The notes under the pieces were generated by a model. That model ran no database searches. It was given only the letters and a program-made list of their open reading frames with translations, and was not told the DNA's origin. DNA of 16,468 nt. It comes from an uncultured Cellvibrio sp. (GTDB lineage: Bacteria; Pseudomonadota; Gammaproteobacteria; Pseudomonadales; Cellvibrionaceae). The stretch is taken from the NCBI GenBank assembly GCA_937958105.1, contig CALFXJ010000041.1, positions 1 through 16,468 of the forward strand, read 5' to 3'. This document shows, piece after piece, positions 7,010-13,481 of this stretch; within the stretch, counting starts at the first letter, position 1; each line of letters begins with the position of its first letter. Position numbers and translations under genes: made by a program.

Positions 7010-8191
7010 TCACACCAGATCTTTCAGCAGTTTAAGGTTGGCCGCAATCAGTTGATTGCGCGTGGCAACAGACGCGGCAGAGCGCAGGCCGTCTTCCGGG
7101 GTGTTGATGCAGTAATCCACCAGCTTTTCTACGGTAGTGGTGGCAACATGCATACGTGTGTCGGAGGAGGCGTAGTAGATAAACACTTCGTTTTTTTCGT
7201 TGACGATCCAGCCGTTGGCAAACGCAACGTTGGAAACATCACCCACACGTTCTTCACCCTGCGGCGCGATGAAATGACCGGCGGGGCGATGGGTCACCAC
7301 CCAGGGGCGCTCCAGTTCAGTCATGAACATGTACAGCACATAACGCAGACCTGCAGCGGTATTGCGGACACCGTGGGCGAGGTTCAGCCAGCCGTGTTCA
7401 GTTTTGATCGGTGCCGGGCCCTGTCCATTTTTAACTTCTTTGATGGTGTGGTATTCCTTACCGTCGACAATGACTTCTGACTTCACTTCGGCTTTGGTCA
7501 TGTCGTCCACCAGACCCCAGCCGATGCCGCCGCCGGAACCCACGCTGATAAAGCCGTCCTGCGGGCGAGTGAATAAACCATATTTGCCATCGATAAATTC
7601 CGGATGCAGCACTACGTTGCGTTGCTGGCCGGAGTGAGTAATCAGGTCCGGCAGGCGCTCCCAGTTCACTAAATCTTTGGTGCGCGCGATGCCGCACTGC
7701 GCTTCTGCCGCAGAGGTATCATTGGGCTGGTTCAGATCTTTTCTTTCAGTACAGAAGAGGCCGTAGATATGCCCGTCTTCGTGCGCGGTTAAGCGCATGT
7801 CGTAAACGTTGGTGTCCGGGCGATCAGTCTCCGGCATGGTGACGGGGTAATCCCAGAAGCGGAAGTTGTCGATACCGTTGGGGCTTTCAGCAATAGCAAA
7901 AAACGATTTTCGATCCACACCTTCTACGCGCACAGCGAGGATGTATTTACCCTGCCAGTAAATGGCACCGGCGTTGAAGGTAGCGTTGACGCCCTGCCGC
8001 TCCATTAAATGCGGATTAGTTTTTTCATTCAGGTCATAGCGCCAGAAAATCGGAGCGTGGTCAGCGGTGAGTATCGGATTTTCATAACAGGTATAGATAC
8101 CGTTCCCCTGCTTTCTGGGCACATTTTTTTTGGTGACCAGTGCTTCGTGTTCTTTCAGCAGTTGTTGAACTGCACTTTTAAAATTACTCAT
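7010..8191 (-). CDS. 4-O-beta-D-mannosyl-D-glucose phosphorylase (GH130)
   Basis: A 393-residue inverting phosphorylase of the five-bladed beta-propeller family GH130, subfamily 1. It is expected to cleave mannosylglucose with phosphate to mannose 1-phosphate and glucose (EC 2.4.1.281), downstream of the 2-epimerase in the cytoplasm; there is no signal peptide. Evidence: FNAGAIYWQGKYILAVRVEG (72-91), RPDTNVYDMRLT (124-135) with the catalytic Asp at 131, the same number as in the Bacteroides fragilis enzyme, NVVLHPEFIDGKYGLFTRPQ (192-211) and a phosphate-binding Arg/His-rich stretch (RPWVVTHRPAGHF, 295-307). The ATG at 8189-8191 is chosen because TTAGGG lies eight bases upstream and it matches the family's N-terminus; a 20-residue upstream extension is basic and unlike the family. 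A perfect GTAACCGGTTAC palindrome lies 70 bases upstream. I recall the Cellvibrio mixtus homologue as UnkA. Confidence 0.94.
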   Translation of the reverse strand: MSNFKSAVQQLLKEHEALVTKKNVPRKQGNGIYTCYENPILTADHAPIFWRYDLNEKTNPHLMERQGVNATFNAGAIYWQGKYILAVRVEGVDRKSFFAIAESPNGIDNFRFWDYPVTMPETDRPDTNVYDMRLTAHEDGHIYGLFCTERKDLNQPNDTSAAEAQCGIARTKDLVNWERLPDLITHSGQQRNVVLHPEFIDGKYGLFTRPQDGFISVGSGGGIGWGLVDDMTKAEVKSEVIVDGKEYHTIKEVKNGQGPAPIKTEHGWLNLAHGVRNTAAGLRYVLYMFMTELERPWVVTHRPAGHFIAPQGEERVGDVSNVAFANGWIVNEKNEVFIYYASSDTRMHVATTTVEKLVDYCINTPEDGLRSAASVATRNQLIAANLKLLKDLV

Positions 8192-8261
8192 ATGGATAAC
8201 CCTAAGATTGATACTGACTGGTTTTTGTGAAACCCGCCGCCGTTTTTTCACCTGTACGAGC

Positions 8262-8273
8262 GTAACCGGTTAC
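8262..8273. promoter_or_regulatory. LacI-type operator before the GH130 operon
   Basis: A perfect 12-base palindrome, GTAACCGGTTAC, lies 70 bases upstream of the GH130 start. On the minus strand the context TTGTAACCGGTTACG matches the sites at 10622-10635 and 13268-13281, where the 5' TTGTAA or TTGAAA could be part of a -35 box. No clear -10 box is seen here. The central CG with symmetric arms is typical for LacI-family sites. Confidence 0.75.
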
Positions 8274-8284
8274 AATCATCCGCC

Positions 8285-8344
8285 AAAAAAATGCACCTTT
8301 ATCGTTAATTAACGCTGCCCGGAAAGGTGCTAAGCCGGGCAGCG
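8285..8344 (-). terminator. Two overlapping hairpins between symporter and GH130 genes
   Basis: On the minus strand, 49 bases after the symporter stop, a perfect ten-pair hairpin forms (8335-8344 with 8313-8322). Its 12-base loop contains GCACCTTT (8323-8330), which is complementary to AAAGGTGC at 8293-8300; that second stem is followed by A and seven T (8285-8291). The second pairing looks like an intrinsic terminator and cannot easily coexist with the first except as a pseudoknot. It could be a simple terminator with a decorated stem, or an attenuator controlling read-through into the GH130 operon. Confidence 0.65.
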
Positions 8345-8392
8345 GTATAACTGTTTATTGCATTACAACGAAACGATTTTGCTGATGAATAA

Positions 8393-10255
8393 TCAGGACC
8401 GGTTTGAGCCGTTATCGCCCTGCGGTAAATATTCAGCCGGCAAATCGTCCGGGTAGTTTTCCAGTTTCACATACCAGTTGCGCCACAGGAACAAGCTGGT
8501 CAGTACGACTACCACCATCGAAATAATAAATTCCTGCCAGTGCTTGATTACCATAAAGATAGGTGCGGCAACCAGCGCTGTCTGCCAGATGATACCCACA
8601 ACCACGTTGATGGCATCGCGGTTGAAGTGAGTATTGGCTTTAAGCTCCGGATATTCTTTGCGCAGTTCTGCCAGTACCGGACCCCAGAAACCCCAGGGAC
8701 GCACTTTCAGGTAAAACTTTTTCAGCACTTCCATATCATCCGGCTTGGTGGCCAGCGACACACCCACGCACACAGCCAGACAGGCAATGAACATAAAAGG
8801 GAAGGCATTGATTGGCTGAATATCGGTGAAGATCAGCGGCAACGCGATGGCGAAGCCGGTCACCATACCCCAGAAGTAACCAAACCCGTTGAACCGCCAC
8901 CAGTACCACTTGAGCACGTTGGATGCAGTGTAGGCACCGAAGAGGGCGCTCACGATCCACTGAATCACCGTGTTCAACGACGGAATAAACAAGCCGATGC
9001 CCACTCCGAGGATCACAAAGATCACCGAGACGGTATAACTAAGATAGACGTATTTTTTAGCGTCTGCATTGGGATTGATGTAGCGCTTGTAAATATCGTT
9101 CACCACATACGCCGGTGCAGCGTTGGTGGTTGCGGCAAAGGTCGACATGAATGCAGCGAGCAGACCGGCGATCAACAGGCCGAGCAGACCGGTGGGAATA
9201 TAATTTTTCAATGCAAACGGCAGGATCTGTTCGAAGTCCACATCGGAACCCATCGCCCGCAGATCATCCACAAAGAACGCCAGAGCCAGCACGGTCAGAC
9301 CGGCAATAAGCATATAGCGTGGGAAGATCAGTACTACGTTAACAAACCAGCTCATCTTGGCGGCTTCTACCGGCGTCTTGGCGGAAAGCACACGCTGCAT
9401 GTCGTAGTTTGGTGCCGGGCCGGCCATGCTCAGCAGCACGCCCTTCAATACCATCAACATAAAGAAGATGGTGAAGAATGAATAACCGTCGGCCAGAATT
9501 TTTTCGTTGGCAGAAGGTAAGGTATTTGACCAGTCGAGATTCAATTCCCAGCCGAAGAACAGGCTGGTCCAACCATCGGGAATCACGGCTTCGAGCATCT
9601 CCGGTGAGACCTGATTCATGGCGATGACGCCCACCGCAATACAGGCGACCGTCATGATGAAGAACTGCAGTACTTCGGTAAACACAACGCTGAACATTCC
9701 GCCTTTTACTACATAGATGGTGGTCAGCGCGGTGATGATCAAACCATAGGCGACATCGTTCCAGTAGGGATCGGCGGATAATTTCCACGGCAGAAATACC
9801 GATGCGAATTTACCGATGCCGATAAAACCGTAAGCCAGAAAACTCATCACACTGATCAGTGCGAAGAGCACCACAACAAAGTGGGACAGTTTTGCGCCTG
9901 TGCCTTCACCAAAACGGAAAGTAATCCACTCCGCACCAGTCATCACGCCGGAGCGGCGCAACCATACCGAAAGGAATACCATCAGAAAGATCTGGTTGAA
10001 GACCGGCCACAGCCAGGGGATGTAAACACTGGTAAGGCCGTAGACAAAGAGGAGATACACCAGCCACATGGTGCCGCTGATGTCGAACATGCCGGATGCG
10101 TTGGACAGACCTAACTGCCACCAGGAAAGTTTATTACCACCGAGGAAATAACTTTTTATATCTTTGGAGGCGCGGCTTGAAATCCAGAAGCCGACCACCA
10201 GCGTTGCCAGGATGTATAACAGGATGATCGCGAGATCGATTGTTGCCAGCTGCAT
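8393..10255 (-). CDS. Sodium:solute symporter (SSS/SLC5 family), probable sugar importer
   Basis: A 620-residue inner-membrane protein with about 14 hydrophobic segments. Near the N-terminus it has SYFLGGNKLSWWQLGLSNAS, the usual first reentrant region of SSS proteins, and in the middle LLAAFMSTFAATTN (365-378) followed by NDIYKRYI. The latter aligns with the sodium-site helix of Vibrio SGLT, where SSLASMLN is followed by DIYKEYI. It should therefore couple sodium entry to sugar uptake; mannose, mannobiose or a related oligosaccharide is inferred from the neighbours only. The ATG at 10253-10255 has GGAAG six bases upstream; an upstream in-frame TTG adds four residues and is less likely. The leader is long and structured. 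A LacI-type site lies at 10622-10635. The GH130 operon follows after 201 bases. Confidence 0.93.
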   Translation of the reverse strand: MQLATIDLAIILLYILATLVVGFWISSRASKDIKSYFLGGNKLSWWQLGLSNASGMFDISGTMWLVYLLFVYGLTSVYIPWLWPVFNQIFLMVFLSVWLRRSGVMTGAEWITFRFGEGTGAKLSHFVVVLFALISVMSFLAYGFIGIGKFASVFLPWKLSADPYWNDVAYGLIITALTTIYVVKGGMFSVVFTEVLQFFIMTVACIAVGVIAMNQVSPEMLEAVIPDGWTSLFFGWELNLDWSNTLPSANEKILADGYSFFTIFFMLMVLKGVLLSMAGPAPNYDMQRVLSAKTPVEAAKMSWFVNVVLIFPRYMLIAGLTVLALAFFVDDLRAMGSDVDFEQILPFALKNYIPTGLLGLLIAGLLAAFMSTFAATTNAAPAYVVNDIYKRYINPNADAKKYVYLSYTVSVIFVILGVGIGLFIPSLNTVIQWIVSALFGAYTASNVLKWYWWRFNGFGYFWGMVTGFAIALPLIFTDIQPINAFPFMFIACLAVCVGVSLATKPDDMEVLKKFYLKVRPWGFWGPVLAELRKEYPELKANTHFNRDAINVVVGIIWQTALVAAPIFMVIKHWQEFIISMVVVVLTSLFLWRNWYVKLENYPDDLPAEYLPQGDNGSNRS

Positions 10256-10610
10256 GAGTACTTCCAATTATTATTGAGTGGCCTTTGGCCGTTAGTATGT
10301 TGTTCGCTGTAGCGAGCATTTTTTTGCCGGTATCAATCGACCCTGCCGGGGACAAAGCGCTGAACCTCCCGACGGTTCGATGGCAACCAGGTTCTGCCAT
10401 CAACCTGGGTACCCGCGCAAACCCGCGCTAATCCTGCAGGCCACGCCCGATAAGGGCGGGCTGATAATGCCATGATGCCTTATAGCGATCAACTTACGCT
10501 CGTCGTCCGATTGCGCTGCCGCACAGGCAGAACCGAGCCGGATCGGACTTGACTGCCGGAGCCACTTCCCGACGCCTTTATTGGATTTCGTTACTTTAAA
10601 TGCCAATACC
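10256..10610 (-). promoter_or_regulatory. Long structured 5' leader of the symporter gene
   Basis: No gene is convincing in this 355-base stretch, but it is full of inverted repeats. They are GTCCGAT/ATCGGAC (10505-10511, 10542-10548) enclosing CTGCC/GGCAG (10516-10520, 10526-10530); CGCCC/GGGCG (10444-10448, 10454-10458); CCAGGTT/AACCTGG (10387-10393, 10402-10408), which competes with TGGCA/TGCCA (10381-10385, 10395-10399); TCGCT/AGCGA (10304-10308, 10311-10315); and GGCC/GGCC around TTT (10280-10290). If transcription starts near the operator at 10622-10635, all of this is mRNA leader. I do not recognise a known riboswitch. A weak alternative is an independent small RNA. Confidence 0.4.
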
Positions 10611-10621
10611 AGGATGCATAA

Positions 10622-10635
10622 TGTAATCGGTTACA
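10622..10635. promoter_or_regulatory. LacI-type operator between symporter and lacI
   Basis: TGTAATCGGTTACA is a 14-base near-perfect palindrome (one mismatched pair). It lies 367 bases before the symporter start and 168 before the regulator start, so it could control either or both. It shares the core GTAAyCGGTTAC with the sites at 8262 and 13268. No convincing -10 box is seen at the expected distance on either strand. Confidence 0.75.
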
Positions 10636-10803
10636 ACTTTTTTTGCTAGTAAGAGTTGCAAACGTGTAGTAGATTTTCGCCATCAATGCGACGCCATAGC
10701 GATAATTACACCGCATCTGTTACATAATTTGCGCGAGTGTTTCATGTTTAATCCTTGCTCAACCCGCCCTTAAATCCCGGAACCGTAAAAATCAGAGGGT
10801 CTT

Positions 10804-11811
10804 ATGTCCAACATTCGAGATGTTGCCCGCATCGCCGGGGTGTCAGTAGCTACTGTCTCCCGTGCCCTGAGCGCGCCGGAAAAAGTATCCAACGAGAGCC
10901 TGGCCAAGGTTAAATCTGCTATTGCTCAGGTCGGCTATCGGCCTAACATGCTTGCCCGTAACTTCCGGTCCACCCGCTCTTACGCGGTGGTTGTGCTGGT
11001 GCCGGATATTGCCAACCCCTTTTACTCCCTGTTCATCCGTGCGCTGGAAGATCGCGCGCAACAGAAAGGCTACGCAGTGCTGCTGGGCGATACGCGCGGC
11101 ACTTCTGAGCGGGAACAGGAATATATTCGCCGCGTGGAAACCCGTCTGGCGGATGGCATTATCCAGCTGCGTCCCAGCTCGGAGAAAAGCCACAACATCA
11201 TTCCGCCGGGCATCGCCTGCGTAAATGCCTGCGGCTGTGAATACACCACCGGCCCGTCGATCCGGATCGATAACCGCGCAGCGGCGCGCACCATGGTGGA
11301 TTACCTGATTTCACTCGGCCACCGCCGCATCGGCGTGATCTCCGGCCTGAAAGACAACCCGCACACCATTGACCGGCTGGAAGGCTATAAAGAAAGCCTT
11401 GCGGCGGCGGGTATTCCGTTTGATAAGGAGCTGATCGCCGAGGGCGACTTCACCATGTGGTCCGGCCTTAACAGCGCCTTCCAGTTCTGCAATATGAAAG
11501 AGCGTCCCACGGCAATTTTTTCAATGAACGATGAGATGGCCATCGGCGCCATGCAGACCCTGAAATCCCAGGGCATCCGCATCCCTGAAGATATGTCGGT
11601 AGCCGGCTTCGATGACATTGCTTATGCCAAGTACTGCGATCCCAGCCTGACCACGATTTCGCAGCCGGCGGAAGAGATGGGCAAGATGGCGATGGATATG
11701 CTGCTGCGCCTGATTGAGGGCGAAACCCTCAGCCAGACCGAATGCGTTCTGCCTACCGAGTTCATCATCCGCAAGAGCACCGGCCCGGTGCCGGCCAAAG
11801 CAAAGGGGTAA
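10804..11811 (+). CDS. LacI-family transcriptional regulator
   Basis: A 335-residue repressor. Residues 1-25 hold the canonical helix-turn-helix, IRDVARIAGVSVATVSRALS, followed by the hinge helix (YRPNMLARNFRSTRS). The rest is the periplasmic-binding-protein-like effector domain: VVVLVPDIANPFYSLFIRAL, then RRIGVISG, IFSMNDEMAIGAM and VAGFDDIAYAKYCDPSLTTI, which is close to CytR/RbsR-type proteins. GAGGG lies before ATG. It is divergent from the symporter gene and converges with the second AGE gene with only three bases between stop codons. The palindromic sites at 8262, 10622 and 13268 are its likely targets, and a sugar from mannan breakdown its likely inducer; both are inferred. No activity can be deduced for aga27A, which lacks such a site. 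Confidence 0.95.
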   Translation: MSNIRDVARIAGVSVATVSRALSAPEKVSNESLAKVKSAIAQVGYRPNMLARNFRSTRSYAVVVLVPDIANPFYSLFIRALEDRAQQKGYAVLLGDTRGTSEREQEYIRRVETRLADGIIQLRPSSEKSHNIIPPGIACVNACGCEYTTGPSIRIDNRAAARTMVDYLISLGHRRIGVISGLKDNPHTIDRLEGYKESLAAAGIPFDKELIAEGDFTMWSGLNSAFQFCNMKERPTAIFSMNDEMAIGAMQTLKSQGIRIPEDMSVAGFDDIAYAKYCDPSLTTISQPAEEMGKMAMDMLLRLIEGETLSQTECVLPTEFIIRKSTGPVPAKAKG

Positions 11812-11814
11812 AAA

Positions 11815-12981
11815 CTACGCCTTTGCCGTTATGGCACAGTGATCCAGCAGCTCCATGGCTAGCACAATCAAGTGATACAGCGTGCTGGCCGGAGCAACAT
11901 CCACCACCACTTCATCATTCACGCCCCGCTGGTCCACGTAGGAGCCGGGTGTTGAGGCGCACAGGTAATACGTAAACAGATCGTCTACACCCTTCACCGC
12001 CCGCTCGGTGGCCTTGGGGTCGCCTGCACGGATCTGCACCAGGTTAGCCTTGATAAATTCAGTCAGCCCCCAGCAGCGCTTATTGTGGTCCAGCACCCGC
12101 CCGTCTGCCGTAACGGCATCAAACAGCAGACCGGATTTATCCACGCCGATCTCCAGCGCCTTGTTATAGAGCGCATCGGTATAACGCTTGACCGGGCGGC
12201 CGGAACGGCGGCTGTACCAGTCCAGCAGCCATACCCATTCCATCATGTGGCCGGGTTCTACGACCTCGCCCCGCTCATCGGCGCAGCGCGTCCAGTCGTC
12301 ATTGAAGAATTCGAACAGCACCTGCCGCTGCGGGCAGAAAAAGCGGCTCTGGAACAGGGCAAACAGTTCGCCCACCCGCGCCAGGTATTTAGCATCGCCC
12401 GTTGCGTCATACAGGGCGAGGAAGGCTTCGAACAGGTGCATGTGAGGGTTCTGCCGACGGCAGGCATAGTCGTAATCCCCTTCGATCCACCCGCCGTACT
12501 CTGCCCCGAATTTTGCGTCGAGATGGGCCACCAGCCGGTCAGCCTCGCGCAGCGCAGCTTCATCGCCGAAGGCGCGGTAGCACCAGGCATTGGCCAGCAC
12601 GAAGAATGCGTGGTCGTAGAGATCCTGTCTGGTGTCGATGACGGAGAAGTGTTTGTCGAGCAGATGGGTGTAACCCCCGCCCGCCGTGGGGTGGGCGGCG
12701 CGCTGCTGGACAAAGTTGAGCAGACCGGTCGCCAGTCGCTGGCCGTCCGGGCACCAGCCGCGATGATAGGCGGCTGCGTAGAAAAATGCCTGGCGCGCCT
12801 GGACCCGTACGCGGGTTTTGGCTTCCAGGTCCGGCTGCCCGTCAGGCAGCAGTCGTTCGTAGTTCGCTCCGAATTCAGGCTCAAAACCCACCCGCTGCCA
12901 CAGCGGCAAGGCCTGATCCCTGATCCACGTTTCCATACGGCTCGCCGCCGCAACCAACTGCTGAGTCATGTCCTGGGACAT
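11815..12981 (-). CDS. AGE-superfamily sugar isomerase/epimerase, probable mannose isomerase
   Basis: A 388-residue (alpha/alpha)6-barrel protein, cytoplasmic (no signal peptide). Motifs: RVRVQARQAFFYAAAYHRGW, YDHAFFVLANAWCYRA, RRQNPHMHLFEAFLALYDAT, EPGHMMEWVWLLDWY and VDVAPASTLYHLIVLAMELL. The His, His/Glu and C-terminal His fall where AGE enzymes and mannose isomerases have catalytic residues, and the PASTLYH ending is typical for the mannose isomerase/ManA-like branch rather than cellobiose 2-epimerase. The likely reaction is mannose to fructose, using mannose from Man5A; glucosamine 2-epimerase activity is less likely in this context. The ATG at 12979-12981 follows GAGGA by ten bases; an ATG four codons later is an alternative. 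Its end is three bases from the end of lacI. Regulation may come from the promoter/operator at 13254-13282, but a strong terminator lies between. Confidence 0.85.
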   Translation of the reverse strand: MSQDMTQQLVAAASRMETWIRDQALPLWQRVGFEPEFGANYERLLPDGQPDLEAKTRVRVQARQAFFYAAAYHRGWCPDGQRLATGLLNFVQQRAAHPTAGGGYTHLLDKHFSVIDTRQDLYDHAFFVLANAWCYRAFGDEAALREADRLVAHLDAKFGAEYGGWIEGDYDYACRRQNPHMHLFEAFLALYDATGDAKYLARVGELFALFQSRFFCPQRQVLFEFFNDDWTRCADERGEVVEPGHMMEWVWLLDWYSRRSGRPVKRYTDALYNKALEIGVDKSGLLFDAVTADGRVLDHNKRCWGLTEFIKANLVQIRAGDPKATERAVKGVDDLFTYYLCASTPGSYVDQRGVNDEVVVDVAPASTLYHLIVLAMELLDHCAITAKA

Positions 12982-13075
12982 AGTTACTGCATCCTCATTG
13001 ATGAATAGTGGGGCTACCAGAGAGCCGCTGCGATTGTCGCACATGCCGCAGCCGGCTTACCAAAGCGGCGCGCAC

Positions 13076-13099
13076 AAAAAAAACCCCGGCAGGCCGGGG
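13076..13099 (-). terminator. Strong minus-strand terminator upstream of the second AGE gene
   Basis: On the minus strand CCCCGG (13094-13099) pairs with CCGGGG (13084-13089) around a four-base loop (13090-13093), followed by eight T (13076-13083). It points towards the AGE start, 94 bases further on, and lies 380 bases after the GGDEF/EAL stop. It must end either a transcript reading out of that gene or one starting at the promoter at 13254-13282. Confidence 0.88.
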
Positions 13100-13247
13100 C
13101 AGGGTAGTAAAACAACAGCAGGCTTTAAGTTCGACCACGTGGGCTTCACATCACGGAACGGATCAACCTCGCCAGCAGCGACGGTATCATGCAAGAACTA
13201 CGTAACCGGTTTACGAAATAAACCTCAGTAGTTATGCCAGTTCAGCG
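13084..13247 (-). ncRNA. Candidate small RNA or attenuated leader
   Basis: A transcript starting about seven bases after the -10 box at 13254-13259 would run about 170 nt to the terminator at 13076-13099. It would contain a GGTTTA/TAAACC hairpin near its 5' end (13208-13213, 13219-13224) that also covers the operator-like site at 13202-13214. The only start-to-stop frame noticed, ATGATACCG to TGA (14 codons, from about 13190), lacks a ribosome site. It could be a sugar-responsive small RNA or a leader in which most transcripts stop before the AGE gene. Inferred from promoter and terminator only. Confidence 0.35.
13202..13214. promoter_or_regulatory. Second operator-like site upstream of the AGE gene
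   Basis: GTAACCGGTTTAC is the same palindrome as at 8262 with one extra T in the right arm. It lies about 35-45 bases downstream of the predicted transcription start, a position where a repressor could act as a roadblock or bind together with the site at 13268-13281 (66 bases apart, close to six helical turns). Confidence 0.5.
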
Positions 13248-13253
13248 AGAGGG

Positions 13254-13282
13254 ATTATTACCTAAAATGTAATCGGTTTCAA
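13254..13282 (-). promoter_or_regulatory. Sigma70-type promoter overlapping a LacI-type operator
   Basis: On the minus strand TTGAAA (13277-13282) is followed after exactly 17 bases by AATAAT (13254-13259). The -35 box overlaps the operator-like sequence TGAAACCGATTACA (13268-13281), which differs from the site at 10622 by one base. This is the best promoter in the window and reads towards the second AGE gene. Confidence 0.65.
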
Positions 13283-13380
13283 ACCTAAAAACGATTTTTG
13301 GGCAGGGTTGTGCGGCTCAACACGGAATAGCAGTGTTTTTGAAACCCTTCGAAATGCATGAAGGCGCAACGATAGCCTTT

Positions 13381-13432
13381 GGTTATTGCCGCTGCGCTAT
13401 GTAATTTTTTTACAGACGCAGCGGCAATAACC
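13381..13432. repeat. Long perfect inverted repeat between promoter and GGDEF/EAL gene
   Basis: Arms of 16 bases, GGTTATTGCCGCTGCG (13381-13396) and its exact complement (13417-13432), flank a 20-base loop. The loop itself can add pairs (TGTAA with TTACA around a T run). The T run is inside the loop and no T run follows either arm, so this is not a standard terminator. It lies 49 bases after the GGDEF/EAL stop codon and could be a 3' stabiliser, an unusual transcription end, or a small mobile palindrome. Confidence 0.7.
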
Positions 13433-13481
13433 CGGCGGGTGATGAGTGGGAAAGATCGGAGCGCAAACCGCGCCCCGGGGA

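Noticed and set aside
8540..9481. Plus-strand frame of about 313 codons antisense to the symporter
   Set aside because: His/Gln-rich translation typical of the reverse of membrane-protein codons; no start signal.
10400..10606. 68-codon minus-strand frame in the symporter leader
   Set aside because: No ribosome site and no recognisable family; the inverted repeats in the same bases explain the region better.
13202..13224. Terminator for a plus-strand transcript
   Set aside because: The GGTTTA/TAAACC stem is only six pairs, AT-rich, and no T run follows.
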